NCBI RefSeq assembly: GCF_030269305.1
Contig: NZ_BSTC01000002.1
Span: 558,001-622,000, forward strand
Reading direction: 5' to 3'
DNA: 64,000 nucleotides
Origin: Kineosporia sp. NBRC 101731
GTDB taxonomy: Bacteria; Actinomycetota; Actinomycetes; Actinomycetales; Kineosporiaceae
The notes under the pieces were generated by a model, which was given only the letters and a program-made list of their open reading frames with translations, was not told the origin of the DNA and searched no databases. Below are positions 17,739 through 26,068 of the stretch, piece by piece. Both the position numbers and the translations under genes were made by a program. Position 1 is the stretch's first letter. Each line of letters begins with the position of its first letter.

Positions 17739-17770
17739 GGACGGCCGGTCTCTCGAAAGACCGGCCGTCC
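17739..17770 (+). terminator. 13-bp hairpin after greA
   Basis: 17739-17751 pairs perfectly with 17758-17770 around a ctcgaa loop, 30 bases past the greA stop. The rest of the gap to 17977 shows no gene. Confidence 0.85.
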
Positions 17771-17976
17771 GGTATTGGGGCACCGAAAATCCCTCGGCGG
17801 AAAACTCACAGGTAGCCAAAGCGGGGATGGCGCGTTTTCCGGCGACCCGCCGATGACGGCACGGACGATGGCGACCCCCTGACCGGACGACCTGACCGCC
17901 GGACCGAGCCGGGCCCTCATCGTCCGGAACTGACCTTTCCGGGGCCGATGCCCCCTGGCCCCTCCCGACCCGAGGC

Positions 17977-19209
17977 TCAGGGCGTCCGTTCGCCGGGTAT
18001 CTCGTCGGCATTGTTCCCGGTCTCCCGGTCCGGCACCTTGACGTCGTCCGCATCATCGTTCCTCGACCCGTCCGCCAGGGGCCCGACCTCGTCCTCACTC
18101 GGCTGGTCGTTCGGCTCGTCCGGATCACGCCCCGCCAGGTACTCGCCGATCACGTTCACCACGGCCACGAACGGCACGGCGAAGAGCGCACCGATGATGC
18201 CCGCCAGGAGCACCCCGGCCGCGATCGCGATGATCACGGCCAGCGGATGCACACGCACCGCCCGCCCGAGCAGGAACGGCTGCAGCACATGCGCTTCCAG
18301 CTGCTGCACGGCAATGACGATCACCAGCATGATCACGGCCTTCACGAAGCCGACCGCGACCAGGGCGACGAGCACCGCCGCCGCTCCTGACACCAGCGCG
18401 CCGACGATCGGTACGAAGGCGCCGATGAAGACCACCATGCCCAGGGGAATCGCCAGCGGCACGCCCAGGACGGCAGCACCGATACCCACCCCGGCGCCGT
18501 CGACGATCGCGACGATCACCGTCGCCCGCACGTAGGCCGTGAGCGTGGCCCAGGCCCGCACGCCCGAACCCCGCACCCGGTCGCGCGTGGTGGCGGGGAA
18601 GAGACCCACCACCCACGCCCACATGCGGTCACCTCCGGAGAGGAAGAAGTAGGTGGCGAACAGCACGATGAAGATGCCGGTGAACACGTGGCCCGCGGTG
18701 TTGGTGACTTCCAGGGCCCCGGACACGATGTCGCTGCCGCCGTTGCCCCGGATGCTCTGCTGCAACGACTTCACGTAGTGGTCGAGCTGGTCGTTGGTCA
18801 GGTTCAGCGGGCTGGAGGCCAGCTGATCCTGGAGCTCGGTCAGACCGTCGGCGGCGTCGTCCCGCAGATCGTCGAAACCGCTGACCGCCTGCTGGCCGAT
18901 CAGGGTCATCAGGCCGGAGACGAACACGATGGCCAGGAGCACCGTCATCAGGGCCGCCGCCGGGTTGGGCAGCCCGACCTTGTCCTCGTCGCGGGACAGT
19001 GCCCGGTGCACCGGCTTGAGCAGCGCCGACAGCATCAGGGCCAGCAGCAGCGGCACGAAGATCACCTGGTACTGCGAGAAAATGCGCCAGAGCAGGTAGA
19101 CCGTGCCCGCGATGAGCAACACCCGCCACGCCCAGGCCGCGCTCACCCGCAGGCCGTGCGGGAGTTCGTCCGGGCGCACCCGGGTCGGGTCGTCGTGCTC
19201 GATACTCAC
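17977..19209 (-). CDS. AI-2E family transporter (TqsA/PerM-like permease)
   Basis: 410 residues from GTG 19209; the ribosome site is weak. Eight or so membrane helices have the family layout: two early pairs (VLLIAGTVYLLWRIFSQY, LLALMLSALLKPVHRAL), a soluble loop of about 70 residues (FDDLRDDAADGLTELQDQL), then a late block with VFIGAFVPIVGALVSGAAAVLVAL and EAHVLQPFLLGRAVRVHPLAVIIAI. Proteins of this class export diverse small solutes or Na+; the AI-2 link was shown only for one E. coli member. The C-terminal ~50 residues are a charged cytoplasmic tail (DEPNDQPSEDEVG). The start lies next to a short tandem repeat. Confidence 0.9.
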   Translation of the reverse strand: MSIEHDDPTRVRPDELPHGLRVSAAWAWRVLLIAGTVYLLWRIFSQYQVIFVPLLLALMLSALLKPVHRALSRDEDKVGLPNPAAALMTVLLAIVFVSGLMTLIGQQAVSGFDDLRDDAADGLTELQDQLASSPLNLTNDQLDHYVKSLQQSIRGNGGSDIVSGALEVTNTAGHVFTGIFIVLFATYFFLSGGDRMWAWVVGLFPATTRDRVRGSGVRAWATLTAYVRATVIVAIVDGAGVGIGAAVLGVPLAIPLGMVVFIGAFVPIVGALVSGAAAVLVALVAVGFVKAVIMLVIVIAVQQLEAHVLQPFLLGRAVRVHPLAVIIAIAAGVLLAGIIGALFAVPFVAVVNVIGEYLAGRDPDEPNDQPSEDEVGPLADGSRNDDADDVKVPDRETGNNADEIPGERTP

Positions 19210-19295
19210 CCGTCCAATACTGCCCCGTGTGGGTGATTCGGCACCGCGACGCACCACGCGCCGTCGAGCGGCAGATGCGCTCCGTTCCTCAGGTC

Positions 19296-19360
19296 TGGTC
19301 GGCGTTGATCGGCGTTGGTCGGCATCGATCTGGTCGGCATCGATCTGGTCGGCGTTGATC
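19296..19360. repeat. 15-bp minisatellite, four units
   Basis: Units at 19296-19310, 19316-19330, 19331-19345 and 19346-19360 follow TGGTCGGC(G/A)T(T/C)GATC, with a five-base partial unit after the first. It lies in the 168-bp gap between the permease start and the MutL-like gene end. Confidence 0.85.
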
Positions 19361-19377
19361 GGACTGCCGGGGGCAGG

Positions 19378-21186
19378 TCAGCGTTGCCCGGATAGCGGTT
19401 CGAGCCCCGCCGCGGCCAGCCGTCGCACCGCCTCGGGCGTGGCCCGCCCGTGCAGCAGTCCGGCCGCGAAGAGCGCGTACCGTGCGTCGACCGCCAGTCC
19501 CGCCTTCTCGGGGACGGCCCACCCACCGGAGTGGTCGGCAACGATCGGTTGGAGGACGCCTGCCAGCTCGCCTGCGTTTGCGTGCCGCAGCACTCCCCCG
19601 CTGCCCACCACGAGCCCCACGTCGCGCAAGGGCCGCGGATCACCACCCGGCCGAGTCGCCCGGCCGTGACGGCGCACCGCCACCAGGACGGCGAGCCGGG
19701 CGAGCGTCACGTCCAGCTCGTGGGCGGGAGCTGATGCACCGCGGGGTCCTCCCTCCGCGGCCGGCCCAGATTCCCCTGCCGGTCCCGCCTCCCCAGCCAG
19801 GCCTGTCTCCCCGACCAGTCCCCTCCCCTCGACCAGTCCCACTTCCTGAGCCAGTCCCATCTCGTCGGCCGGCACTGCCCCCAAGGCCGGCCTCGCCTCG
19901 CCGACCACTTGCACCGCCCCAGTCGGTCCTGGCCCACCAGTCGGCGCTGACTCACCTTGCCGTCCCGACCCGCCGGCCGTGACGAGACCCGAGGCGTAAT
20001 CCCCCAGCCGCTGGGCCTCTTCGTCATCGATCAGGCCTTCGGCGAGCGCCGCCCGGACCACGCCGAGCGCCCCCGAACGCACCCCCAGATCACCTTCGAC
20101 GGTGCGCGCGGACAGCCAGTCGCCCGCGGCAGCCGTTCCGGAACCGGCCTGGTCCGCCGGGAGCACCGAGTAGACGTCGGTCGTGGCCCCGCCGACGTCT
20201 ACCAACAGCAGGCCACGACCGTCCGCGAGCGCCTCTACACCGGTGAGCACAGCGTCGGGGGTCGGGGACCGCACCAACTGGCGGAAGGATCGTCCGTTAA
20301 TTCGGGAGCCGTTACGCGACAATCCTTTCCCGCCGATCACATGATCGAGGAAGGCTTCCCGGATCGCCTCGCGGGCGGGGCCGGGGTCGAAGGTGCCGAT
20401 GCTGGGCAGCACATTGGCCGTGACGGTCACCGAACGCCCACGGCGGCGCAGCTCGCCGGCTGCTTCCTCGGCGGCGTCGCGGTTGCACGCCAGCACCACG
20501 GGCACCGGAATCCGCGCGATGCCGATACGACGGGCGTTGTGCAGGACCACGTCGGCGTTGCCGCCGTCCGTGCCACCGGTGAGCACGATCAGGTCGGGCC
20601 GGGCCTGCCGCAACTCCCGCACGGTGTCGGGCGTGAGCCGGCCCGAACTCAGGTGCACGACCCGACCTCCGGCCGAGAGCGCCACCCGCTGACCGGCTTC
20701 CGCCGTGACCAGGCGCTCGTGCCCGACTACGGCCAACCGCAGCCCACCTCCGGCGCTGGAACAGGCGAGCAGGTCTGCCGCCCGCACATCATCCGCGCTG
20801 AACGACCCTTGAGAGGGCTCCACGCGCGCCGGGCCCTGCGGGCGCGCCACGTCTTGTAGGCGCGCCACGCCCTGCGCGCCCGCTACGCCTCGGGGGCCCG
20901 GCACACCTCGCGGGCCAGCCACGTCTTGCGGGCCAGCCACACCTCGCGGGTTCACCGGACCATCCGGAATGCTTTCCCCGACAGCACTTTGCGGGAACCA
21001 TGCGGAACCCACACCAGCTTCCACGACGGCAGCGAGCTCGTCACGGGCCGCGGTAATGCCCGTCATCACGTCGGGCCGGGTGGTCGGATGCTGGGCTGTA
21101 GCCAGCAACCGCCCGGCGTCGACGTCGACCAGCACCGCCTTGGTGAACGTCGATCCGACGTCCACGCAGACCACCAGTTCCGGCAT
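19378..21186 (-). CDS. MutL/GlmL-like ASKHA-fold protein with collagen-like insertions
   Basis: 602 residues from ATG 21186 with CAGGAGG. The N-terminal phosphate loop CVDVGSTFTKAV, the central LTGGTDGGNAD, ACNRDAAEEAAGELRRRG and the second ASKHA loop LLVDVGGATTDVYSV place it with the glutamate mutase L (GlmL) family, which is thought to reactivate adenosylcobalamin carbon-skeleton mutases. It is not DNA-repair MutL. Two Gly/Pro-rich inserts are unusual: about residues 76-128, period six (GVAGPQ, DVAGPR, GVPGPR), and about 430-500 (GLVGETGLAGEAGPAGESGP). They interrupt the fold at surface positions and are probably disordered expansions. No mutase gene is nearby in the window. Confidence 0.85.
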   Translation of the reverse strand: MPELVVCVDVGSTFTKAVLVDVDAGRLLATAQHPTTRPDVMTGITAARDELAAVVEAGVGSAWFPQSAVGESIPDGPVNPRGVAGPQDVAGPRGVPGPRGVAGAQGVARLQDVARPQGPARVEPSQGSFSADDVRAADLLACSSAGGGLRLAVVGHERLVTAEAGQRVALSAGGRVVHLSSGRLTPDTVRELRQARPDLIVLTGGTDGGNADVVLHNARRIGIARIPVPVVLACNRDAAEEAAGELRRRGRSVTVTANVLPSIGTFDPGPAREAIREAFLDHVIGGKGLSRNGSRINGRSFRQLVRSPTPDAVLTGVEALADGRGLLLVDVGGATTDVYSVLPADQAGSGTAAAGDWLSARTVEGDLGVRSGALGVVRAALAEGLIDDEEAQRLGDYASGLVTAGGSGRQGESAPTGGPGPTGAVQVVGEARPALGAVPADEMGLAQEVGLVEGRGLVGETGLAGEAGPAGESGPAAEGGPRGASAPAHELDVTLARLAVLVAVRRHGRATRPGGDPRPLRDVGLVVGSGGVLRHANAGELAGVLQPIVADHSGGWAVPEKAGLAVDARYALFAAGLLHGRATPEAVRRLAAAGLEPLSGQR

Positions 21187-21243
21187 CGGCCTCCTGCCCG
21201 GTGCGGTGTCCACCAGCTGCTGGCGCGGGTGGACGACCACTCT

Positions 21244-21295
21244 CGTCCGTGATCATGCAGAATCTCGCTGGGGAGATATTGCCTGATCACGGACG
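21244..21295. repeat. Dispersed hairpin element, copy B
   Basis: 12-bp arms CGTCCGTGATCA (21244-21255) and its complement (21284-21295) are exact. The inner sequence continues to pair with a few mismatches, leaving a short loop. It lies in the gap between the MutL-like gene start and the end of the cystathionine gamma-synthase gene. It shares TGATCACG and flanking TGC with copies at 39.95 kb and 48.81 kb. Confidence 0.85.
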
Positions 21296-21353
21296 AAAAC
21301 GGGGTCGATCCCGGTCATCCCCGCGCCAGGCGTCATGACCGGCCGAACCTGCC

Positions 21354-22598
21354 TCAGCCCAGTGCCTGCTCCAGGTCGGCCACCAGGTCGGCCGCGTCTT
21401 CCAGGCCGACCGAGACGCGGATCAGGTCGTCGGGCACCTCGAGGGCAGACCCAGCGACCGAGGCGTGGGTCATCTGGCCGGGGTGCTCGATCAGCGACTC
21501 GACGCCGCCGAGCGACTCGGCCAGGGTGAACACCTCCGTCTTGCGGCAGACCTCGAGCGCGGCCTCCTTGCCGCCGGCAACCTGGAACGACACCATCCCG
21601 CCGTAACGGCGCATCTGCTCGGTGGCGGCTTTGTGGCCGGGGTGGTCGTTCAGCGCCGGGTAGAGCACGCGGGTGACCTTCGGGTGCTGGAGCAGCATCT
21701 CGACGATCTTCTCGGCATTGTCGCAATGCCGCTCCATGCGCACGGCGAGGGTCTTGAGGCCTCGCTGCACGAGCCAGGCGTCGAACGGGCCGGCTACGGC
21801 GCCCATCGAGTTCTGGTTGAAACCGATGCGCTCGGCGGCGTTGTCGCCCAGACCCGCGATGCCGGCCATCCACGGGGCGGACGCCCTCTCGGACACGATC
21901 GCCGCGCCACCCACGACGTCGGAGTGCCCGCCGCAGTACTTGGTGGTGGAGTGCACCACGATGTCGGCGCCCAGGCTCAGCGGCTGCTGCAGGTACGGCG
22001 TGGCGAAGGTGTTGTCGACGACCAGCAGGGCCCCCACTTCGTGCGCGACCTCGGCCAGGGCGGCGATGTCGGCGACGGACAGCAGCGGATTGGTCGGCGT
22101 CTCGACCCAGACCAGGCGGGTCTGACCCGGCTCGATGGCCGCGCGGACGGCGTCGACGTCGACCAGGGAGGCGGGCGTGTGCCGCACCCCCCACGGCTCG
22201 GCGACCCGGGCCACCAGGCGGTAGGTGCCGCCGTAGGCATCGTCGGGGATCACCAGATGGTCGCCCGGGCGCAGCAGCGAACGGAGCACCGCGTCTTCCG
22301 CGGCGAGGCCGGACGCGAAGGCAAAACCACGGGCCGAACCGTCCGGCGCCTCGAGTGCGGCCAGACAGTCTTCGAGGGCCGTGCGGGTGGGATTACCGGA
22401 GCGGGAGTACTCGTACCCCTGGCCCAGGCCCTGCCGTAGGCCGCCGACGCCGTCCTGGGCGTAGGTGGAGGTCTGGTAGATCGGGGTGACCACCGCACCG
22501 GTGGCCGGGTCCGCCTCGGAGCCCACGTGGATGGCACGGGTCGAGAACCCGGCCTCTGACCAGCGGGAATTTCCGGACGTCAGGTTCGGCTCGTTCAC
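21354..22598 (-). CDS. Cystathionine gamma-synthase/lyase (PLP-dependent)
   Basis: 414 residues from GTG 22598. Cys/Met metabolism PLP enzyme: GFSTRAIHVGSEADPATGAVVTPIYQTSTY at the start, GYEYSRSGNPTR (61-72), FASGLAA, VETPTNPLL, DNTFATPY, and HSTTKYCGGHSD with the Schiff-base Lys220. ESLGGVESLIEHPGQMTHAS near the C-terminus is typical of CGS/CGL. It could make cystathionine from O-acyl-homoserine or cleave it; sequence alone does not decide. A cystathionine beta-synthase at 44.4 kb would provide the other half of reverse transsulfuration. It is divergent from msrA with 141 bp between the starts. Confidence 0.93.
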   Translation of the reverse strand: MNEPNLTSGNSRWSEAGFSTRAIHVGSEADPATGAVVTPIYQTSTYAQDGVGGLRQGLGQGYEYSRSGNPTRTALEDCLAALEAPDGSARGFAFASGLAAEDAVLRSLLRPGDHLVIPDDAYGGTYRLVARVAEPWGVRHTPASLVDVDAVRAAIEPGQTRLVWVETPTNPLLSVADIAALAEVAHEVGALLVVDNTFATPYLQQPLSLGADIVVHSTTKYCGGHSDVVGGAAIVSERASAPWMAGIAGLGDNAAERIGFNQNSMGAVAGPFDAWLVQRGLKTLAVRMERHCDNAEKIVEMLLQHPKVTRVLYPALNDHPGHKAATEQMRRYGGMVSFQVAGGKEAALEVCRKTEVFTLAESLGGVESLIEHPGQMTHASVAGSALEVPDDLIRVSVGLEDAADLVADLEQALG

Positions 22599-22739
22599 GT
22601 CGACCAAGCTACTACCGAGCGCCGACAGTTCCGTCCCTGAGCACACCCGGTGCCGGGAACGGATCGGGGCCGGACGTGGTTGAGGCATGAGGGTGCGGGA
22701 CCGATCGTTCCGCCCGGAGCAAGCAGGAGGAGTTCGGCG

Positions 22740-23429
22740 ATGATTTTCGGCAGCAGGCTGAAGAGCACGATGGTCGAGCGGGACAAGGCGCTGCCGGGCC
22801 GTGAGAGCCGCCCGTTCACCGTGCCTACCGCCCACGCTGTGCTCGGTACCCCGCTCGAGGGCCCGTGGCCCGAGGGCACACAGGTGGTCTACCTGGCCAT
22901 GGGCTGTTTCTGGGGTGCGGAGAAGACGTTCTGGCAGACGCCGGGCGTCGTCACCACCGCCGTCGGCTATCAGGGTGGCTACACCAAGAACCCGACGTAC
23001 GAAGAGACCTGCAGCAGCCAGACCGGGCACACCGAGGCCGTGCTGGTCGCCTACGACCCGGCCAAGGTGAGCCTGACCGACCTGCTCAAGACGTTCTGGG
23101 AGTCGCACGACCCGACCCAGGGCTTCCGTCAGGGCAACGACCTGGGCACGCAGTACCGCTCGGCGTTCTACTGGACCACCGACGAGCAGCGTGAGGCCTT
23201 CGAGTCGACCCGGGCGACGTACCAGGCCGCCCTCGACAAGGCCGGTTTCGGCGCCATCACCACCGAGGGCCGCTCGGCGCAGGACGCCGGCACCTTCTGG
23301 TACGCCGAGGACTACCACCAGCAGTACCTCTACAAGAACCCGAACGGGTACTGCCCCGACCACGGCACCGGCGTGGCCTGCCCGATCGGCGTGGGCGTGC
23401 TCTACGGCACCGGGGTCAAGGCCGAGTAA
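22740..23429 (+). CDS. msrA: Peptide-methionine (S)-S-oxide reductase
   Basis: 229 residues from ATG 22740 with AGGAGGAG. The catalytic [11 protein letters not shown] (Cys56) and the conserved [17 protein letters not shown] segment, whose Cys residues recycle the enzyme, are both present; YHQQYL matches the family. The N-terminal 45 residues ([15 protein letters not shown]) are the usual extension of the long MsrA type. The enzyme repairs oxidised methionine in proteins with thioredoxin or mycoredoxin. The last ~120 bases of the gene are repeated 800 bp downstream beyond a toxin-antitoxin module, meaning the 3' end was involved in an insertion. The gene itself is intact and ends in TAA rather than the TAG of the copy. 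Confidence 0.96.
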   Translation: MIFGSRLKSTMVERDKALPGRESRPFTVPTAHAVLGTPLEGPWPEGTQVVYLAMGCFWGAEKTFWQTPGVVTTAVGYQGGYTKNPTYEETCSSQTGHTEAVLVAYDPAKVSLTDLLKTFWESHDPTQGFRQGNDLGTQYRSAFYWTTDEQREAFESTRATYQAALDKAGFGAITTEGRSAQDAGTFWYAEDYHQQYLYKNPNGYCPDHGTGVACPIGVGVLYGTGVKAE

Positions 23430-23437
23430 TGATCCTG

Positions 23438-23465
23438 GCCGTGCCCGCTACGAAGCGGGCACGGC
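23438..23465. terminator. 12-bp hairpin between convergent msrA and doc
   Basis: GCCGTGCCCGCT at 23438-23449 pairs exactly with 23454-23465 around acga. It serves the convergent genes msrA and doc and is part of the inserted segment. Confidence 0.8.
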
Positions 23466-23471
23466 TGCGGG

Positions 23472-23849
23472 TCAGGCAGCTACGAAACTCTTGAGCCGAC
23501 CGGCGATCACAGCCAGATCGTCGAGTTCGCCAGAAGCGATGGCCATGACCAGGTCGAAAGCATCGTCGTCGGTCGGCACGAGCTCCACACCGTTCTTGGC
23601 ACAGAACACGTAGGTTCCCAGCCACGCCAGCCGCTTGTTGCCATCGACCAGCGGATGGTTGGACACCAGCGAGTGCAGGAGCGCCGCCGCCTTGGTCAGC
23701 AAGTCCGGATAGGCTTCCTGACCGAACATCCCGGCCCGGGGCCGGTTCACCGCAGCGTCCAACAGACCGATGTCCCGTACCTGAACCGGTCCGCCGACGG
23801 CGTACCGGGAGATCAGCAGGGCCTGCTCGACGCTCAGGTAGCGGATCAT
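23472..23849 (-). CDS. doc: Doc-type (Fic fold) toxin
   Basis: 125 residues; ATG 23849 overlaps the antitoxin stop as ATGA. The Doc/Fic motif reads HPLVDGNKR (65-73), with Leu instead of the usual Phe/Pro at the third position but His, Asp, Gly-Asn-Lys-Arg intact. [16 protein letters not shown] and [15 protein letters not shown] are typical of the death-on-curing family. Doc of phage P1 phosphorylates EF-Tu to stop translation. The gene lies in a short segment flanked by two copies of the msrA 3' end, so it looks horizontally acquired. The antitoxin precedes it on the same strand. Confidence 0.9.
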   Translation of the reverse strand: MIRYLSVEQALLISRYAVGGPVQVRDIGLLDAAVNRPRAGMFGQEAYPDLLTKAAALLHSLVSNHPLVDGNKRLAWLGTYVFCAKNGVELVPTDDDAFDLVMAIASGELDDLAVIAGRLKSFVAA

Positions 23850-24058
23850 TCGCCGAGGCGGCGCAGCAGATCGGCGAACTTCGTCGCACCCGCAGCCGCA
23901 AGCTCTTCGGTCTGCGCGTCGTCGTCGGCCCGGAGCAGGTAGTCGCTGATGGCCGCCTGAGCCACCTGCTGCATGCTCCGGCCCTCTCGCTCAGCCCGAC
24001 GCCGAAGGGCCTCGGACTGCACATCATCAAGACGCAGGGTCATTGCCATGCCTGACAT
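23846..24058 (-). CDS. Ribbon-helix-helix antitoxin of the Doc module
   Basis: 70 residues from ATG 24058; ATG 24049 or 24043 are in-frame alternatives. The N-terminal MTLRLDDVQSEALRRRAEREGRS and QQVAQAAISDYLL form a ribbon-helix-helix DNA-binding unit. The C-terminal tail ([26 protein letters not shown]) is an acidic amphipathic stretch suited to clamp the toxin. A four-base overlap couples it to doc. Pairing RHH with Doc, rather than the classical Phd/YefM antitoxin, is a recognised but less common combination. Two TGATACCA repeats directly upstream are the likely autorepression site. Confidence 0.85.
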   Translation of the reverse strand: MSGMAMTLRLDDVQSEALRRRAEREGRSMQQVAQAAISDYLLRADDDAQTEELAAAGATKFADLLRRLGE

Positions 24059-24076
24059 GATACCAACCTGATACCA
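24058..24076 (-). promoter_or_regulatory. TGATACCA direct repeat, probable antitoxin operator
   Basis: TGATACCA occurs at 24058-24065 and 24069-24076, 11 bp apart, i.e. one helical turn. The first overlaps the antitoxin start codon. RHH repressors commonly bind such spaced repeats. Confidence 0.5.
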
Positions 24077-24105
24077 CTCGCTCCGCTTCAATGACCGATG
24101 GAGCA

Positions 24106-24229
24106 CGAGGCTTACCACCAGCCGTACCTCTACAAGAACCCGAACGGGTACTGCCCCGACCACGGCACCGGCGTGGCCTGCCCGATCGGCGTGGGCGTGC
24201 TCTACGGCACCGGGGTCAAGGCCGAGTAG
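24106..24229 (+). pseudogene. Duplicated msrA 3' end
   Basis: 24106-24228 repeats 23306-23428 of msrA with only a few mismatches, exactly 800 bp apart, and is identical from 24124 to 24228. It encodes the last ~40 residues of MsrA in frame to a TAG stop but has no start or catalytic domain. Its flank contains the terminator that probably once followed msrA. Confidence 0.93.
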
Positions 24230-24244
24230 CCGTCACGTGCGGGC

Positions 24245-24274
24245 GCCCTCCTGAGCGAACCAGCTCGGGAGGGC
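24245..24274 (+). terminator. Hairpin after the msrA fragment
   Basis: 24245-24256 pairs with 24263-24274 (one G-T pair), loop gaacca. It is 16 bases past the fragment stop and was probably the native msrA terminator before insertion. Confidence 0.75.
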
Positions 24275-24362
24275 CTTCATGTCCTGGGCGACTCAACCAA
24301 AGGCGTGACGGGACAGGACGACGCCCAGCCGCCTGGAGCGACGACTCCGTCAGAATGCCGCA

Positions 24363-25277
24363 ATGACCGAGACCGTGTTGCCCAGTTGGCTCCCCGACCT
24401 CGACGGAACGATCACCGGCGGTGAGTTGTTGCGCAAATGGCCGCTCTCGGAGGTCTGGCGGATCCGCCTGAACGGTGCAACTCAGCGCTCGGTCATAGCC
24501 AAGCGAGGCGCCGGTGAAGAAGCCGCCGAAGTGGCACGCTACCTCGATCTGGTCATTCCCCTTGGCCTTCCCGCGCCCCGGCTCCTGGCTCAAGGCGGGC
24601 CCGGCGTCTTCGTGCTGGAAGACCTCGGCGGCAACAATCTCGAAGACCGGCCGATCACGGAGGGCTTCGAGCAGGCTGTACGGGTTCTGGCCCGGATGCG
24701 GGCGACATCGGCTCGCCAGCTGGCCGAAGACCTCGATCTGGGTGCCGGGCTACGCCGGTCCACCGCCGATTTCCTGGCGTCGGCGGCCCGGGCCGACGCG
24801 GCGGTGCGCGCTCTGCGCCCCGACTTGGCCGGCGCGCTCGATGAGCCGGTCGAAGCCCTGCGCGATCGCTTGGAGCAACTGTCCGGCGCTCCGGAAACTC
24901 TGGTGCACGGAGACTTTCAGGCCAAGAACCTCCTGCGTACGTCGGGCAACGAGATCGTCCCCATCGACTGGTCCCATGCCTATGTGCATCCGCACCTCGG
25001 TGATCTCTACCTTCTGATCCGAGAAGGTCTCCAGCAGGACCGCGTCGACAGCACTCTGATGAGGGCTCTACCCGAACTCTTTGCCCGCGAGGCCGGCATC
25101 GACCTGCCCACGGTCAACGATCAGCTGATCACCGGCGGCCTGTGCTGGACCATGGACGCCCTGCGCTGGGTCGTGGAAACCGGTGTCCCGGAAGTCTCCG
25201 TGCCCCTCGAATGGATGGACGAGCTGGTGATCGATCTACGGGAGCTGGCCGGACGCCACCGAATGACCGCCACGTGA
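24363..25277 (+). CDS. Aminoglycoside phosphotransferase-like kinase
   Basis: 304 residues from ATG 24363. Protein-kinase-like fold with the Brenner motif LVHGDFQAKNLL (H182, D184, N189) and the metal-binding IVPIDWSHAYVHPHLGDLYLLIRE (D202). The N-lobe lysine is probably in RSVIAKRG, and VFVLEDLGG marks the hinge. The family phosphorylates diverse small molecules (aminoglycosides, choline, homoserine, fructosamine); substrate cannot be assigned and no resistance role should be assumed. Slightly less GC-biased codons than its neighbours may reflect proximity to the inserted segment. Monocistronic. Confidence 0.88.
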   Translation: MTETVLPSWLPDLDGTITGGELLRKWPLSEVWRIRLNGATQRSVIAKRGAGEEAAEVARYLDLVIPLGLPAPRLLAQGGPGVFVLEDLGGNNLEDRPITEGFEQAVRVLARMRATSARQLAEDLDLGAGLRRSTADFLASAARADAAVRALRPDLAGALDEPVEALRDRLEQLSGAPETLVHGDFQAKNLLRTSGNEIVPIDWSHAYVHPHLGDLYLLIREGLQQDRVDSTLMRALPELFAREAGIDLPTVNDQLITGGLCWTMDALRWVVETGVPEVSVPLEWMDELVIDLRELAGRHRMTAT

Positions 25278-25326
25278 AGAGACTCAGGCTGCTCAAGCAG
25301 TCGTCCGAACGTCGCGTCAGCCTCAA

Positions 25327-25455
25327 CTAGCTCCGGGCCCCACCGGAGACCGCGTCGATCTTGTCGGGCAGCTTGCGCTCGGGCTGAGTCCCGCCGAACG
25401 GAATCCAGGTCCAGGACAGCTTTCTGCGTCTGGCCCGGCCGTCGGCAGGCCGCAT
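25327..25455 (-). CDS. Possible 42-residue basic protein
   Basis: ATG 25455 is preceded by GAGGAAcct. The frame has strong GC bias at third positions and an unusual aromatic/basic composition (RARRRKLSWTWIPFGG, then KLPDKIDAVSGG). It lies divergent from the acetyltransferase with only 11 bp between the starts, so their promoters would have to overlap. It may be real, or the C-terminal remnant of a lost gene. No family recognised. Confidence 0.35.
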   Translation of the reverse strand: MRPADGRARRRKLSWTWIPFGGTQPERKLPDKIDAVSGGARS

Positions 25456-25466
25456 AGGTTCCTCGT

Positions 25467-26012
25467 ATGTCCGCCGAGCGATTCATGCGCATCCGCAGCG
25501 CGCAGTTCCAGGCCATGTCCGAGCGGGTGCTGCAGGTCACCGCGCTCACCTCGCGCCTGAACGGGCTGCCCTTCGACGACGAGGCGGGCAAGGCTGCGCT
25601 CTTCGAGCAGATCCTGGGCCGGCCGCTGCCCGACCAGGTGACGATCTACCCGCCCTTCTTCACCGACCACGGCCTGCGCCTGGACCTGGCCGAACGCGTG
25701 TTCATCAACCAGAACTGCACGTTCCTCGACTATGCCGGTATCCGCCTGGCCGAGCGCGTCATGGTCGGACCCAAGGTCACCTTCATCACCGGTGGGCATC
25801 CGGTCGATCCGGTCGAGCGGCGCGAGTGGCTGACCGGCGCCCCCATCGACGTGGCGGAGAACGTCTGGATCGGAGCCGGGGCGACGATCCTGCCCGGTGT
25901 CAGCATCGGCCGCGACGCGGTGATCGCGGCCGGGGCGATCGTGGCCGACAACGTTCCGGCGGCGAGCCTGGTGGCCGGGCCCAAGGCCACCGAACTCCGC
26001 CGCTGGTCATAG
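25467..26012 (+). CDS. Sugar O-acetyltransferase (left-handed beta-helix, Maa/LacA-like)
   Basis: 181 residues from ATG 25467, without a clear ribosome site. The N-terminal helices (SAERFMRIRSAQFQAMSERVL) are followed by hexapeptide repeats: IYPPFFTDHGLRLDLAERVFINQNCTFLDYAGIRLAERVMVGPKVTFITGGHPVD. The conserved GHPVD holds the catalytic His. A second run, VWIGAGATILPGVSIGRDAVIAAGAIVADNVP, caps the coil, and AGPKATELRR closes it. It resembles maltose/galactoside acetyltransferases, acetylating sugars with acetyl-CoA as a trimer. Acceptor unknown; no neighbouring pathway gene. Confidence 0.9.
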   Translation: MSAERFMRIRSAQFQAMSERVLQVTALTSRLNGLPFDDEAGKAALFEQILGRPLPDQVTIYPPFFTDHGLRLDLAERVFINQNCTFLDYAGIRLAERVMVGPKVTFITGGHPVDPVERREWLTGAPIDVAENVWIGAGATILPGVSIGRDAVIAAGAIVADNVPAASLVAGPKATELRRWS

Positions 26013-26068
26013 CGACCGTCGGCTACGCCCGAAATGCGACGCCCTGAGGCCCATGCGATCTTGACGCC

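Noticed and set aside
19378-21186. DNA mismatch repair MutL
   Set aside because: No GHKL ATPase motifs; the two phosphate loops are of the ASKHA type found in GlmL.
23430-24105. Complete integrative element with integrase
   Set aside because: Only a toxin and antitoxin fit in the 0.7-kb segment; no recombinase frame exists on either strand.
24363-25277. Aminoglycoside resistance gene
   Set aside because: The kinase fold is shared by many small-molecule kinases; nothing in the sequence or context indicates antibiotics.
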